From the NCBI GenBank assembly GCA_907163375.1, contig CAJQUW010005239.1, positions 1 to 64,000 of the forward strand: a stretch of 64,000 bases of DNA, given 5' to 3'. Source of the stretch: Prostheceraeus crozeri. Taxonomy: Eukaryota; Platyhelminthes; Polycladida; Euryleptidae. The position numbers were made by a program, and so were the translations under genes. Position 1 is the stretch's first letter. Every line of letters begins with the position of its first letter. Positions 32,001-43,623 of this stretch are shown piece after piece. Below the pieces are notes generated by a model that ran no database searches, was not told the DNA's origin, and was given only the letters and a program-made list of their open reading frames with translations.

Positions 32001-35000
32001 AATTAATAGACATCATAATTTGAAAACTTAATTGGCTCACGTCAATCACTTTCAATGCATAGCATTTCAATAACGCTAGTTAGTTAATAAGCTTTGACAA
32101 CGTTAAGTAGACATCATTCATTTATTTGCTTCAAGCACGCCTTTGTTATTGACGCTTAACAGCTTGTGAAAGATTAAAATGCTGATCAAAGACATTCCTC
32201 AATAAAACACCCTTTTATGAATGCGTTGTGACTGCAATGACGGATTCCCTTTTCCAAAGAAGGTAGATTGCTGCTGTAGAATTTGAAGATGCAGTCGAAT
32301 TATTTATTGTGCATTGCAATCACGCAACAAAATTGCTGAGCACCATAAAGTTCATCAGAGCATGGTAGTAATGCATTTCAAGTTGACATTTCCTTTTATC
32401 GCTTTCCAAATGACGTAAATTTGTGGCGATATAGTGGCTGAAAAATACCCAGATGAGGTTTCCAACCAACGTCGCTTTTAAAACAGTGTACTATGTCCAT
32501 TTTAACAGTTCTGCTGTCGTTGAAGATGCAACAGAAGCTAGTCCACAAGCGAAACGCTCACGGCCTATTTAAAGCGCACGGTTTTTCAACAGCAGGTATA
32601 CCGATGCCGTTGTCTTCATTTCTTTCCGTTGAGCTTATCACTGAATGAGAAAATAACACTGTCAGCAAACCTTTCTGCAACTGAGTCTCGTGAAATTGAA
32701 ATGCCGGTACTTCAGCATCAAGAAGAGTTAATAACTGGACGGTCAATTTAATTAAACCTATGTCAACCGTTGATAACATTCAGTCGAGAATAAATTGCTT
32801 AGTCAATCATTACAACATTAAGAGCATGCAATTGTAACACAATTTGAGAGCATCTACACGTATGTTTCGCAACATATATAGACTAAGAAGAGGCCAATAA
32901 ACGAGATCTCGTTGTGACAATATTTCGACTATCTCTTTTACAAGTCTGATGCAGTATACATTGCGAACTGTTCTTTAAACAGTTAAAAAAATGATCACCG
33001 GCAACTTGTACTTGTAGTTCTAACCATACTTCATCTATGATGAAGTTTCCAGAATCCTATATTCTAGCCTGCATGAATTTTGGAAGCATTGTGCATTCCT
33101 TAGTCTATCTATCGTAAAAGTATTCCAGATCTTGAATAATTTCACTACATGGGATAGTTATATAACACGTGGAGCTTAGAGATGCAACGAATAATGGATT
33201 TCTAAGCAACCTGAAGGCCCATTTCACATTGGATCGTGGATAATTGTTTGATACACGTAAGTCAACGGCACGCGATAAATTTTTATTGACGCTGTACATG
33301 GACACTCACTTAAATGAAAAATTGATGATAAGTTTGGCGAGCTCATTGTTCCAGACTCCTATACGTTCCAGCTCGCGATCATCAATGTAAACTCAAAAAA
33401 TCTGAATTTGAACTATAGTGGAGAGAGTTCGAAATGGGCGTCGCAAATCACTGCAATTCCCTCACAAGTGAAGAAATAAATCTCATTCCAGTGAATCACT
33501 TTAAATCAAGTTTGCACGTCACAGACAAAACATCTCGCAACATCAGCAATCAGTCAGTGATCAACTTGTTCATCTCGGAACTTTATCGCTAGAAAAACTG
33601 AGCATTATAAGAGTTGGCCAACTGTGGCATATCACGGACATCGGCCTTCTTATGAGTGTCCTGTCCAGGTGCTAGTATATAGAAGTCCATGTAAACAATC
33701 AATATAGCAAGGAACTTCAAAAAATGTCCTAGCTTAAGATATCTTGGAGTCCATATTATGAACCAAAGTAATCACATCAATTCCATTTTTAGTGGGAATG
33801 TAAAGATGGACCGAAGTGCTTCTATCTCATTAGTTTAACATACAGCCAAATTACACGGCCTTAATTCTGCAATTAATGGTGTCTAATTTGGACATATGAA
33901 CGACTTTCATGGAAAAACGAGACCTAATTTTGGCTGAAAAGCCACTTACTCAGTAGCAATGGCGGGCAGATATGCAACCTATTTCTTTACCGGTATTTGG
34001 AATCGCTACTTTAAATTCTTGTACAATTTCAAAGCTCTTAAGTGGATACAAATTTGTACGAAAATTTATATGCCACATATTGCTCTTCTGACTGGTTAAA
34101 TTGTAATGCTTGTAAAAAATTGTTATTCTAGTTTAAATTGTAGTTCAACACCGATTTACCGATTGGCATGATGCCAGTCAATAGAATGTCTGAATATGAA
34201 GAGATTTAGAATATCTTGCTTTTCGCTAAAATAATTTATTTAATGATCCAAATAGCGCAAAGTCCAAATAATTGCAATTAGGTTAGGATATAGCAGTCTG
34301 CAATACGTCAAGTATTAACAGAAATGTGCTGAATAATATTTTTTAAAAAGTTACACATCAAAAATTGAAAGTGTCCGATTGAAATACAAATATTACGGAT
34401 ACAAGAATGTAAAAGAATGAATATTTAGTGAAGATTGATGGACAATTTTTCCTTTGTATGACCGCGGGAACCATGAAGAACATCATACCTAATGCATGGC
34501 TTGAGAGAGATATTAAAAATATTGCTCTTCTTCTGTCCAATGCAGCATTAAGATTGTGGGACTAGTGAAGTGTTACTGATTAGTCGCCGATCTGATGAAG
34601 GCATTGTTTCAACACAATCAGTAATACAAAGCAATATCTTCCTTTAGCTTATAAGTACAATAGACTACACACAGTGGCACATTAATTGCTTAATATTTTA
34701 TATCAGACATGTTACCTTACATATCTACTTGAAATTCTTTACCAGCAGTCGACTTGCAGATATTAAAGATGTATTAGATATCGCAAGCAAGACCATGATT
34801 GTTATGTAAATAGTAAAGTGGAAAAACAGCCCAGACTTCTCTCTTACCTTGCCTCGATGTTCTTTTGCAGGATTGGACATACAATCTGCATCAATATGCT
34901 GTCCTACACGGCCATCAGGTGTTTGCCCAGGACCGACTGGAATTGGCTTGTTGCAAAGAGGACACACTGGAACTTGATTGTCTTTTCTATAAGCCTCATG

Positions 35001-35077
35001 ACACCGATGATCATTGTATGTAAAATGGTCTTTGCAGAAAACACCTCCACATGCATCACATTTCATTGGCAGGAAGT
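29053..35077 (-). CDS. ZFAND2B: ZFAND2-like AN1 zinc-finger protein (AIRAPL type), exons 2 and 3
   Basis: Stress-linked proteasome adaptor family. Exon 2 (35,077-34,848) encodes FLPMKCDACGGVFCKDH, then VPVCPLCNKPIPVGPG and VGQHIDADC: the first AN1 finger and its linker. The acceptor is TTTATTTACAG and the donor AAGGTAAGA. After a 5.3-kb intron, exon 3 (29,532-29,053) joins in phase 0 with IFKNVCSKPKCKKKEM and FCLTHRHEADHNC (second AN1 finger). Two ubiquitin-interacting motifs follow (EDEAMAMALRLSAAE; RMLAEALAASERE), then the end CAIS, a CaaX prenylation box. Two fingers, UIMs and CaaX together match ZFAND2B/AIRAPL better than ZFAND2A, which lacks UIMs. Domain order is intact and no frame break is seen. 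The first exon (start codon and finger N-terminus) was not found. Confidence 0.92.
29533..34847 (-). other. intron of the ZFAND2-like gene
   Basis: A 5.3-kb intron with clear donor (34,847) and acceptor (29,533). It contains a mariner-type pseudogene (30,990-31,985). The remainder (29,600-30,960 and 32,000-34,800) is AT-rich with no supported gene. Confidence 0.8.
30990..31985 (-). pseudogene. IS630/Tc1/mariner-type transposase pseudogene
   Basis: The minus-strand reading begins with a helix-turn-helix-like region (LTAEECVRIVMLLTQLE, VERHLEKQGAIKIPSH). It continues with DEDFLSRVCFPDKATFHLSG, HVNRHD, VTVWCAMLRDKIIDPYFF, QDSVQPHW and a RDGPLHWSARSPD stretch ending SPLDF. These are the ordered landmarks of an invertebrate DDE transposase family in which the second catalytic Asp lies in QDG-PPHW and the third acidic residue in SPDLTPLDF. 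Here in-frame stops interrupt four or more points (for example before RTQNPHVV and before VTVWC). It lies in the ZFAND2 intron on the gene's strand. Confidence 0.8.
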
Positions 35078-37589
35078 CTGTAAATAAACATATTAAAATC
35101 AGAAACCTACAAGACAAATACGAGTTGATCACTTAAGAAAAATTGATACACTGATGTGATAAAAATTTCCTATGTTTAAATGGGACACCGATTAATTGGA
35201 CACTGCTTTTTCAGCTCAATTTCATTTGACTCTTTCACTTGGTATATTACATTAGTGCTCTTATTAGACAAGTGAGCAGAGAATTCGAACGATGCAAATT
35301 TCCTCGATCGATCGATATTTCGATCATGCGTAATTTTTCACCTATCCATCGATCAACAATCATTCTTGGTTATAGAGGCGATCATTCATCATTGATCGAT
35401 CACATCGATCGACAAAATTTTTCACTGTTCTTAATATGATCGTATTCTTGGAAACTGGTAAAAAAGCAGACCGTCGCCTAACATTATTTCCATGTCCCTA
35501 TACTAAAAATCGACTACATAAAATTCCTTAGGATATCCTGTAAAATACTCATACTAAAAGAGTTTTAGTTCTTGTAAGCCTTTGGATTCATCCAATATTT
35601 CTTTGGTATACCAAGAAACTTTGATATTCGACAGGCAGCATGCCCAGGCAAGTTACATTTCAAATGAGCTATTGGCGCTTGACTTCTCATTAAATACTTT
35701 CTAAGAGCCGGTATTAGTTCGCGATATTCATAAACAAGTGAATGTGATCAAATATAAAAACTGATCTTTGTCCTTCAATCAGACCAAAGAGAACGAAAGG
35801 GGCGAGCAGGCTCTTCCAGTGCTTTTGTGCGCGGAAACACTCTGGCCATTCGTCCGGCCAGACACTTTGACTGGTACTATTGTCTTCTATGTTTTAAAGT
35901 ACTGTAGTGATCATTTTTTGACTGATGCGCTGGGGTGGGGCCCGTATCCGCAACGTTGCCCACAATTCAGTTATTACTCCTGAGCCTGGAATGTCAAGTT
36001 TCCAGCTAACGCTGTTTTGTCCGAGAAACGTGATAACTGGCAATGCAGGATGAGAAAACGTTATCAAAGACAAAAATACATAATAAGGCCTTAGACCTAA
36101 CGAATGAGTTTAATATAAACCAGTAAGGCTACGATACTTGTAATCACGCCCTCATCAATCTCTCACATTTACAAACTTTCAGAATTAGAGTATAAGTCAA
36201 TACATTTCGGCCCGCATGCACCAACAGCGCAGAAAGCTGAGTAACGACTAGTACGGCAAATCGTCTATTCTTATTCATGGAATAACGTCTATTTTTAGAT
36301 TACCGCATTGGGGTATACGGCCTTTAGAGATTAAACTAGGCGTGACCCTACAGAATTGTCTCAGTCTAATGTTATCTGTTTATGTCATTTAGCCAAAAAC
36401 TTTTCCATTGTGTGAATATGCCTACGAGGAAGATATATATATGTTGTTATGCCTATTCATTGTGGAGCGAAATTCTAAAATACCATCGTTCACAGCAGGA
36501 TGATGAGGCCTATATGTAGAATACTAAAACAGGCCTAGGTCTAGCCTTCAGAAATAGTGACTAAAGAATACGATGTACTAGGTCTAGCCCATAGAGCAAG
36601 TATATTAGGTAGAGTGGTAACTCCGCATTTATTAAATCCCCAATGTGTATACACTTTCGATTTTATTAAATAAACTCGAGGGGGATATAGTTGGCAATTG
36701 TTGCCAAATGTGAGCCATGCACGTTCATGCAGTTCTGAAGAAATTACCACGGAATTGAATGATCATGATTGCAATGCAGAAGGAATGATGGTATTTTACA
36801 GATTCTCAGTGTCATGATAGCCTTGGAGATTTAATGTTTGTTGAATTAGCAATTCGATGGGTTACTATTACTTTCATGCTGAACCTCAAGAGTATTTTCT
36901 TAAGCGTGATCATATCACAGGCAATTAACCTGCCACTGGCAGAACAAAATCACAATCAAAGACAATGATTTCAATTAATTTTGAAAGATGCAAATGGGTC
37001 CACATCACTATTCAGATTCAAGAAATGAAACATGAATTTGGTGAATCATAAAATCATGCCGGTGAAAATTGAATTAAAAACTTGAAATTTCAGCCAAAGA
37101 AAGCATGAATAATATTGCGACTTTTTCATGAAGACTTCCATTACAATGCGGGTCATGAAATTATTCCCATAATCATATTAATTTCCGCCGCTTTAGAGTA
37201 TTATTAGCAATGCATCATACCTTACTTTTCCAAACTTGTTGTTGTTGGCATACTACGTATATTGGGAAGCATCGCGGTGTAGTATTAGGTTAAGTTGGAG
37301 GTAAGTGTTAAGTTTAGGTAGTAGTAAAGTATTCGGGAACGCCAGTATTCAAAATTAGTAAAATCTTAGTAAGTAGGCGGAGTATATGAAGTATATTAAA
37401 GTGCAAAATTTTGATCTTTCAAAACTATACAAATATTTTTTGGGGACCACGGGAAACGCAATATATTGAAAAAACTAAATCTTTTGCTTCAAATTTTGTG
37501 ACTAAGCAATACAATTCTGATAAGACACTCTACCTATATTTCCTACTCTATGGTATAGCCTTCGATATAGTGACTAAAGAATGCAATAC
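35078..37589. other. upstream region of ZFAND2 exon 2; no gene recognised
   Basis: Presumably the first intron of the ZFAND2-like gene, since exon 2 begins in phase 1. At 35,300-35,420 there is an unusual cluster of ATCGAT and GATCGATC words, including TCGATCGATCGATATTTCGA. Nothing else stands out. Confidence 0.45.
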
Positions 37590-38107
37590 AATAAGGAGGA
37601 TTGATAGCCGAGTGCTATTAAATTGTCTTTTATACTTCAATATTTCGTGGATAAAAATACATTCATTTAATCTACAAAATGATTTATACTAGGCAGAAGA
37701 TGCAATCATTGCCTGTTAGAATAAAAATCAGATGAATATCATGATCTTTATCTCATCTTTGTTGTTGATCTAGGATGTAAGATACGGGTGTATCATTGCC
37801 TCACGGATTCCTAAGGTTAACAATATCATGATCTTTATCTAAGATTGTTATTTTTTTTTTGCCTATTGTCCACACTAATGTAAATGTAGTATGATGACAT
37901 ATCTGAGTGGTTGATATAAACTACTAGTTGCTGTGTGTAATTTATCGTTTGTGGGGTTTTTTAGTATTTCCCATTTACCTGTTTGTTCTGATTGTTTGTT
38001 TTTGTTCAATGCCATCCTTAAGGTGAATGATTGATGGGAGATTCTCACTGGAAGATTTCAACTACCACCAACTACAACAACAACAAGATTCAACAACCAC
38101 CACCAAC

Positions 38108-38347
38108 TACATTGGTAGCACTGCACGAAAATTACACACAAGAATAACCGAACATATCAACCACTCAGATTCGTCAATCTATAAGCATTTACATTAGTGT
38201 GACAATAGCAAAATATCTGTGGACATCTTAGATAAAGATCATGATATTGTTAACCTTAGATTCCGTGAGGCAATGATCAACGGTATCTTACATCCTTCGA
38301 TCAACAACAAAGATGAATGTAATGATTACCGCCATCTGATTTTTCTA
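38108..38347 (+). pseudogene. GIY-YIG endonuclease domain of a Penelope-like element
   Basis: Translation gives YIGSTARKLHTRITEH, SSIYKHLH, one stop, CDNSKISVDILDKDHDI, NLRFREAMI and SINNKDE. YIG, the Arg in the following helix and the Glu of FREAM are the GIY-YIG catalytic landmarks; the spacing is as in Penelope-like elements. An in-frame TAG after KHLH breaks it. The first GIY half is replaced by Asn/Gln-rich repeat. Confidence 0.75.
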
Positions 38348-38406
38348 CTAACATTTAAATTTTGCATCTTCTGCCTAGTATAAATCATTTTGTATTCTTT
38401 GTATTC

Positions 38407-38436
38407 CTGATGATGTGGTTTTAGCCACGAAATATT
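38407..38436 (+). ncRNA. hammerhead-ribozyme-like core
   Basis: CTGATGA (38,407-38,413), a hairpin GTGG-TTTTAG-CCAC (38,415-38,428) and GAAA (38,429-38,432) lie in the order of a type I hammerhead core. Penelope-like elements are known to encode hammerheads near their ends. A single extra T separates CTGATGA from the stem; stem III (ATA/TAT) is only 3 bp and stem I pairs poorly. This is a degenerate candidate. The left-arm copy has lost the CTGATGA. Confidence 0.45.
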
Positions 38437-38487
38437 GAAAGTATTAAAGAAAATTAAATAGCAGCTCGGCTTATCAATCTCCTTATT

Positions 38488-39310
38488 TATATCGCTATGT
38501 GAATAAATTCGATAGTGAGTAGATTCAATTATATAATAAGCTTAGCCAATATGAGGCATACGTCATGCATGCCGCCATGAATCCCTACCTGATATCCACT
38601 GACCGGGTATGAATTCGCAGATTTAAGCCAATATTGTACATGCCTGTGCCTGCAAAAATCAGGATGACCGCAACGGGTCCCATCCCAGTTCATGCGCTTT
38701 GCCGTAATCATATTTTTTGTCAAAGTATTTGGCTGAACCATTTGTAAACGGTAGTGAGCCAGATCGCTCGCTTGTCTGCTATCACCTGATCTCTACATGG
38801 ACATAAGATTATTATGCTTTATGTCCGTTATCAGGTTCAAGATAAAAAAAATTGACTGAGAATGAAAGAAGATAGATGAAAGCGTGTAGATTATTATGCT
38901 ACCGTGTTTTCCAAGGCAGTATGTAATTCAGAAGCTTATCTAAAGACAATCCTGCTCTTGTAAATCATTTGATAGAAAAATTTATGTGTGAAGTGAAATC
39001 CAACGTTGTATAAAACTACCAATTTGATGCACATATAAAAAAAGAAAAACACCACAGATCAATGATTAGGTACCGACGTGCTTCTGTCAAACGTGTTGGC
39101 CTCGCAAGGCAAAATAAATTATTTTGAATATAATTTTAAATAAAAAATCATTCCTGACGATTTGTTTAATGACCATGGCCACATCGCTTCTGTATCGTGG
39201 TCAACTTGTGAAGAGATTGAGACAATAAAATCGGTTTCAAACAGATCAACGTGAATAAAAATCAATCCATCGTTGCTGCGATTGTTTTAAGAAATACATA
39301 GCCAATCAAG
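38488..39310. other. no supported gene; one exon-like stretch
   Basis: On the minus strand, 38,653-38,588 has an acceptor-like TGATTTTTGCAG and a donor-like ATCAGGTAGGG bounding an open 66-base segment. There is no flanking exon or recognised product, so it is not called a gene. Confidence 0.3.
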
Positions 39311-40019
39311 TTAACATTCGATAAAAAAGAACTGCCACGCAATAAGCAGTCGCTGACCTTTGACGTCATTAATATCAAGTAGCAGGAAGTCATAAGAGAT
39401 GTAAAATGAATAAACATAGATAGGTAAATCATAATTGTGCATAGACTTTCTCAAGATACAAAAGTTAAATATAGTAAACCGAGACTGGATAGACTGATCA
39501 GTGAATTGATCTTTAGAAGAGCATGAGAGTAAATGCCTGTTCACAGAAGAATTAGGTTTCTTGATCTTGGACTCTTGGTCCCTCACCTTTCTGAATCTAC
39601 TTTGGATCATGCTCTGACACTCTGGTCTGAAGATGCCTTTCCGTTCTGCCAATATACCCTCCTCCACAGGGGCCAACAAATTTATAGATCAAGGAATGTT
39701 GATCGGCAGTTGATGATAGGATCTTTTAGGCCACCCCGTGCTATCCGGGAGACTAAAACTGGATCGAGCCCGGCCAAGGTGAGCAAGTTGGGATAGGATC
39801 TTTACGAGCAGATGGTGCCAGATGCTTCGTTGTGAAAACTGGTTTCGGGTCTAGCCGCAAGCAATATTTTCCAATTTCTTTGGAAATCTTTCGTGCGATT
39901 ATTTCGCTTTCATTACCATACCATGGAATTTTGAAAAAGAAAGGCTTATTTTCAGCGGTCGTAAGTATTGTCTTTGTACTTTGAATGCTTTCTGATGAAT
40001 TATCATTCAGGATATCCAT
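39311..40019 (-). pseudogene. Penelope-like element fragment (linker and GIY-YIG end)
   Basis: Minus-strand frame 40,019-39,753 has FFFKIPWYGNESEIIARKI and PVFTTKHLAPSARKDPIP, the linker that precedes GIY-YIG in Penelope-like elements. Frame 39,679-39,311 carries NSSVNRHLLSCSSKDQF, the segment after the catalytic Arg helix. The YIG motif between them is lost to frame breaks. This is a second Penelope remnant, opposite in strand to the one at 38,108. Confidence 0.6.
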
Positions 40020-43000
40020 TTTTCAACAAGATTTCTGATATTCGTTTGAATTCCCATTCGTGTTGATATCCCATGAATATCTTGCTCATTGACATACTGA
40101 CTCTAATTCCCATTGCCCATCCTTCATGTTGGATATAGACTTAATAATTATAGGTAAAATTGATATTACAAGAGACCAATCGTAACAGCGTTCGGCAATT
40201 GGATTTCGATGGAGGATATCTGCCAAAGAGCTGGGCATCACCATAGAAGACATCAGCATGAACTAGCTAACATTCTCGAAGATCATTCCTAAAATTCAGT
40301 CCTACGACTTACTTGGAAGTTGATGCAATAGATAGGAGTCATGATAAACAAAGCAGCTCTAAAACTGAATAAAAGAAATATTGTTTCACTTCCTATATGG
40401 ATTAAGTTGAGAATATTGGTTGTCCACTTTCATCTCCCTTTTCAGAGATAACCTGTTTAGTAATTAGACAGTCATACTTTCGGTCATTGAAGTATGTGTG
40501 CATCTTACTATATTCGTCAAGGTCTTTGTTAACTGTTTCACCCAAAAAATCAATGAACTACTGATATTAATACGAGTAAGTCTATTCGAGAATTCGCTGG
40601 AGTTTGATGAACATTATATAAATGAAAGTAAATTTTAATCTTTGAAAAAGCTTACCAAGTCGGTTACATGCTCCAACTCCACAGTTTTGACCGATTCCAG
40701 GAAATTCCATACTTTATCTGAAATTAAAGAATTTCATGCTTTATGTCCAAGCCATTTACAAATGCAAGAAATAGTAAAATGCCAAAATCAAATGTTAATA
40801 CTGAGATTTTGGGACAACATCAAATAAAATATAAAAGTTGTCCTTATCCTGAAACTAGATATCAAAAACTCCTTGTAGTGTCATGCAAGCATGTTCAGTA
40901 TCATTCATGTTTACATCTCTGGTTGGTCCTGGTCTTATGATGCACGCTTCAACGTCGTACAATTTCACAACAAAAACATATGCTTTTGTGTTGAAATAAA
41001 AATTCGCGGATTCTATGATATGAATTCTTGGGACCTATACAGTCTGCCACACTTCATCGACCGACAAAAAAATCAGGACATAAAGTGCTATAAATAGTAG
41101 TATTACGGAATAGCTACCAGAAGAACGGTGATGAAACTCCGAATAGATTGAGTTCTTCATTAGCTACGATATGGTTCAGATGGTTCTAAAAAACAAAACG
41201 ACGAGTTGAGTTATGAAATTTAAACATGGCAGCATGGAGGAGAATCCCTTAAAGCTAGATGTCTACCACACCTGATTTGTTGTTTCCATTGTTTTTGTTG
41301 TGATGGTTCGACTTGATCTAGCCAATTAACAACAATCGCATGTGAGTGGTCGCACCTCAGCTTGTAGAACGACAAGTCTAAATAATCAAGGGTCTTTGGC
41401 TTAAGTTCTACTAGCCCCACATCATTTGAATGGCAATTTGATCTATCTTTTATCTTATTTCATGATTGTTGATAATAGCCTTACATGTGGTGATGCAAGA
41501 TTACAATGCTTCGCTTCTAAGAGACACTAGCATCCATTGTCCGCGGCAATGTTCTACGAATGCACGACAGAGCTGCTAACTTCAGATGAAAAGCGCGACG
41601 AGAACGCGACAGATTTTCGTCTCCGCTGCATGTGACCATTACAGTTTGGTGTGCAGATCTCACGCTAATAGCATCAATGAAAGAAATAGTAAGACCATTA
41701 AGTCAATATACCGGGTATAATGGCTCACTCGAAAATTCAATTCCACACCGCGTGCTGTGATAAAACTAGACCAGTATTTAGGGAGAAGTTCGATGCTCAT
41801 CATTGAATTTCAGGTGCAATTGAGAACCTGCCTTTTTATGTTTGAAAAAGTTGGTATGGAAGGCTCTCAATCACAATCAAGTCAAAAAATCAATCAGAAA
41901 ATCACAATCAATTAAGAAGTTAGCATCGCTAACATGAGCAAAGATGATCAGTCTTGCTCAATCTTCTGATTCAGTTGATGCTACTAGACAATGTACAATT
42001 CATGAAAATACTGTAATTATGAATTATGATATAGGCCTGCTTATTCAGTGTATTCACTGCCTCGATGAAGTGAGAAAAAGACGTAAAACAACCCATTTTT
42101 CAGACCCCTTATCTCGTTTAAGTGCTAATTTTTTCTGAGTATGATTATAACATCATGGTCGTCAGCGATTATAGGCTACATCGTGCTTCATGTGCCATTC
42201 GATTACCTCACATTAATTACAATTTCGTGAATTGAAATAATTTTTCTTATGGGATTAAACCACCGAGTCCAACGTGGTCTCAACGGCTGCCCAAGGTTCT
42301 ATGGAAGGAAAGTACCAGCAAGGAGGTCAAAAATCGACATGGGTCAGTCCATTTGCGGGTCTACAAGCACTCCTTTAGATAAGCGATGCGCCCTTGACGT
42401 CGACAGATCTCGTATGGAAGGTAAAGCAACAAAGGTCAGTAATTGCGATGCAGAATTTTTATGAGTGATCTTATGTTCTCATGCATTTATATTTAACGAC
42501 AGATAATTAAGCAATTTGCGACTTATCAATAAGCATCAAGTGCTCAAATGCTTCTTGCAGGCTCATTCAGTAGTGTAGTATGCTCCGAGTAGTACAGCTC
42601 ATTCTCGTGTCGAAGATATTTCACACTACTGCGAAATGCAAGAATGTAATTAGCTCAATATAGCAAAGGCAATGAGCTCGGATCAGAATTTAGCTCTCAG
42701 AAAAACCGGATGTGGAATCTCACAGTGACGCGCTAGTGTGTGACATATTTGAAAAAAACCTAATCTGTGGCAATGATGATCTTTCTGTTTCTTGCTTGAA
42801 GATCTGATTCTTACTCCGCTTTGCTGCGATCGGTGATGCTCTAATAGAGTTGGTGTAATGATTTATGTGTCCTGCAAACACAATGCTTCTGAGTTGAGTA
42901 GATGCTTTACTGATCGAGTCGAAACCATTAATTGTGAAATAACAAACTATGACTACAATTCAACAACAACCTATGTGCATAAGCCTCCCGATAATAATTG

Positions 43001-43373
43001 GTCAAACAATATTTTTAAACTCTATTGGTACAGTGCATTCGCACGAGGCCATTTATTCAGCTCGATCAGCTCCTCGTTCATTCAGCGATTTTTGTCGTTA
43101 ATTTAAAATTTTGCGCTAAGCCGTTCAGTTCATTGAAACAGGTATGAGAGCTCGTCCACAACAAAAAGCCGGAAATTTTTGGAATTTCACTTTTAATCAC
43201 CCATGGCTTCCCGGGTCTTTTTTATGCTGGTTCTTTGTTCTTCCTAACTATAGGCATATGTATGTCGCTGAACAGTTTTGGACAAATTGGTTCAAACACA
43301 GTGTCCGACAAGTGAAATACAGGTAATGATATGGCCCTGAGGCCGAGTCCTCCACGTACCCGGTTCCATAATA
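40020..43373. other. no recognised gene or repeat
   Basis: AT-rich sequence with scattered short frames on both strands, none with family motifs or consistent splice signals. Confidence 0.4.
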
Positions 43374-43620
43374 TAAAGTGTTCAAAAGAAAAGATTCTTC
43401 GGGTACTTCCAAGCGATTATTATTGCGTGGAATAATGTAATAATAATAATAATTTATTATTATATTATGTTATTATATATTATATTATTAATTATTATTA
43501 TTTATAATATTATAATAATTATATAATATAATATAACTGAGTACTTCCAAGCGATTATTATTACGCAATAATAATCGCTTGGAAGTACCCGAAGAATCTT
43601 TTCTTTTGAACACTTTATAA
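43374..43620. repeat. palindromic AT-rich repeat
   Basis: Outer arms 43,374-43,424 and 43,569-43,620 (GTTCAAAAGAAAAGATTCTT and its complement, then CGGGTACTTCCAAGCGATTA) are nearly perfect inverted repeats. Between them lie about 100 bp of AT/TAA repeats and a second, inner palindrome (about 43,542-43,590) built on the same GTACTTCCAAGCG arm. It could extrude as a large hairpin or cruciform. It directly abuts the Tigger-like element. Confidence 0.85.
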
Positions 43621-43623
43621 ATA

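Larger units (their letters stand above)
37590..38487. mobile_element. Penelope-like retroelement ends in inverted orientation
   Basis: The right arm (38,150-38,487, plus strand) and left arm (37,590-37,921, minus strand) are reverse complements of about 330 bp with indels. Shared blocks include GCCTAGTATAAATCATTTTG, GATAAAGATCATGATATTGT, AACCACTCAGAT and TTACATTAGTGTG. The right arm encodes the GIY-YIG endonuclease end of a Penelope-like element. Such elements are known to carry repeated or inverted terminal copies, so the pair may be one insertion event. The centre, 37,922-38,107, ends in a CAA-rich stretch. Confidence 0.75.

Noticed and set aside
38588..38653. Exon-like segment with good splice signals (minus strand)
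   Set aside because: No recognised product and no phase-compatible neighbour; single splice-bounded segments occur by chance.
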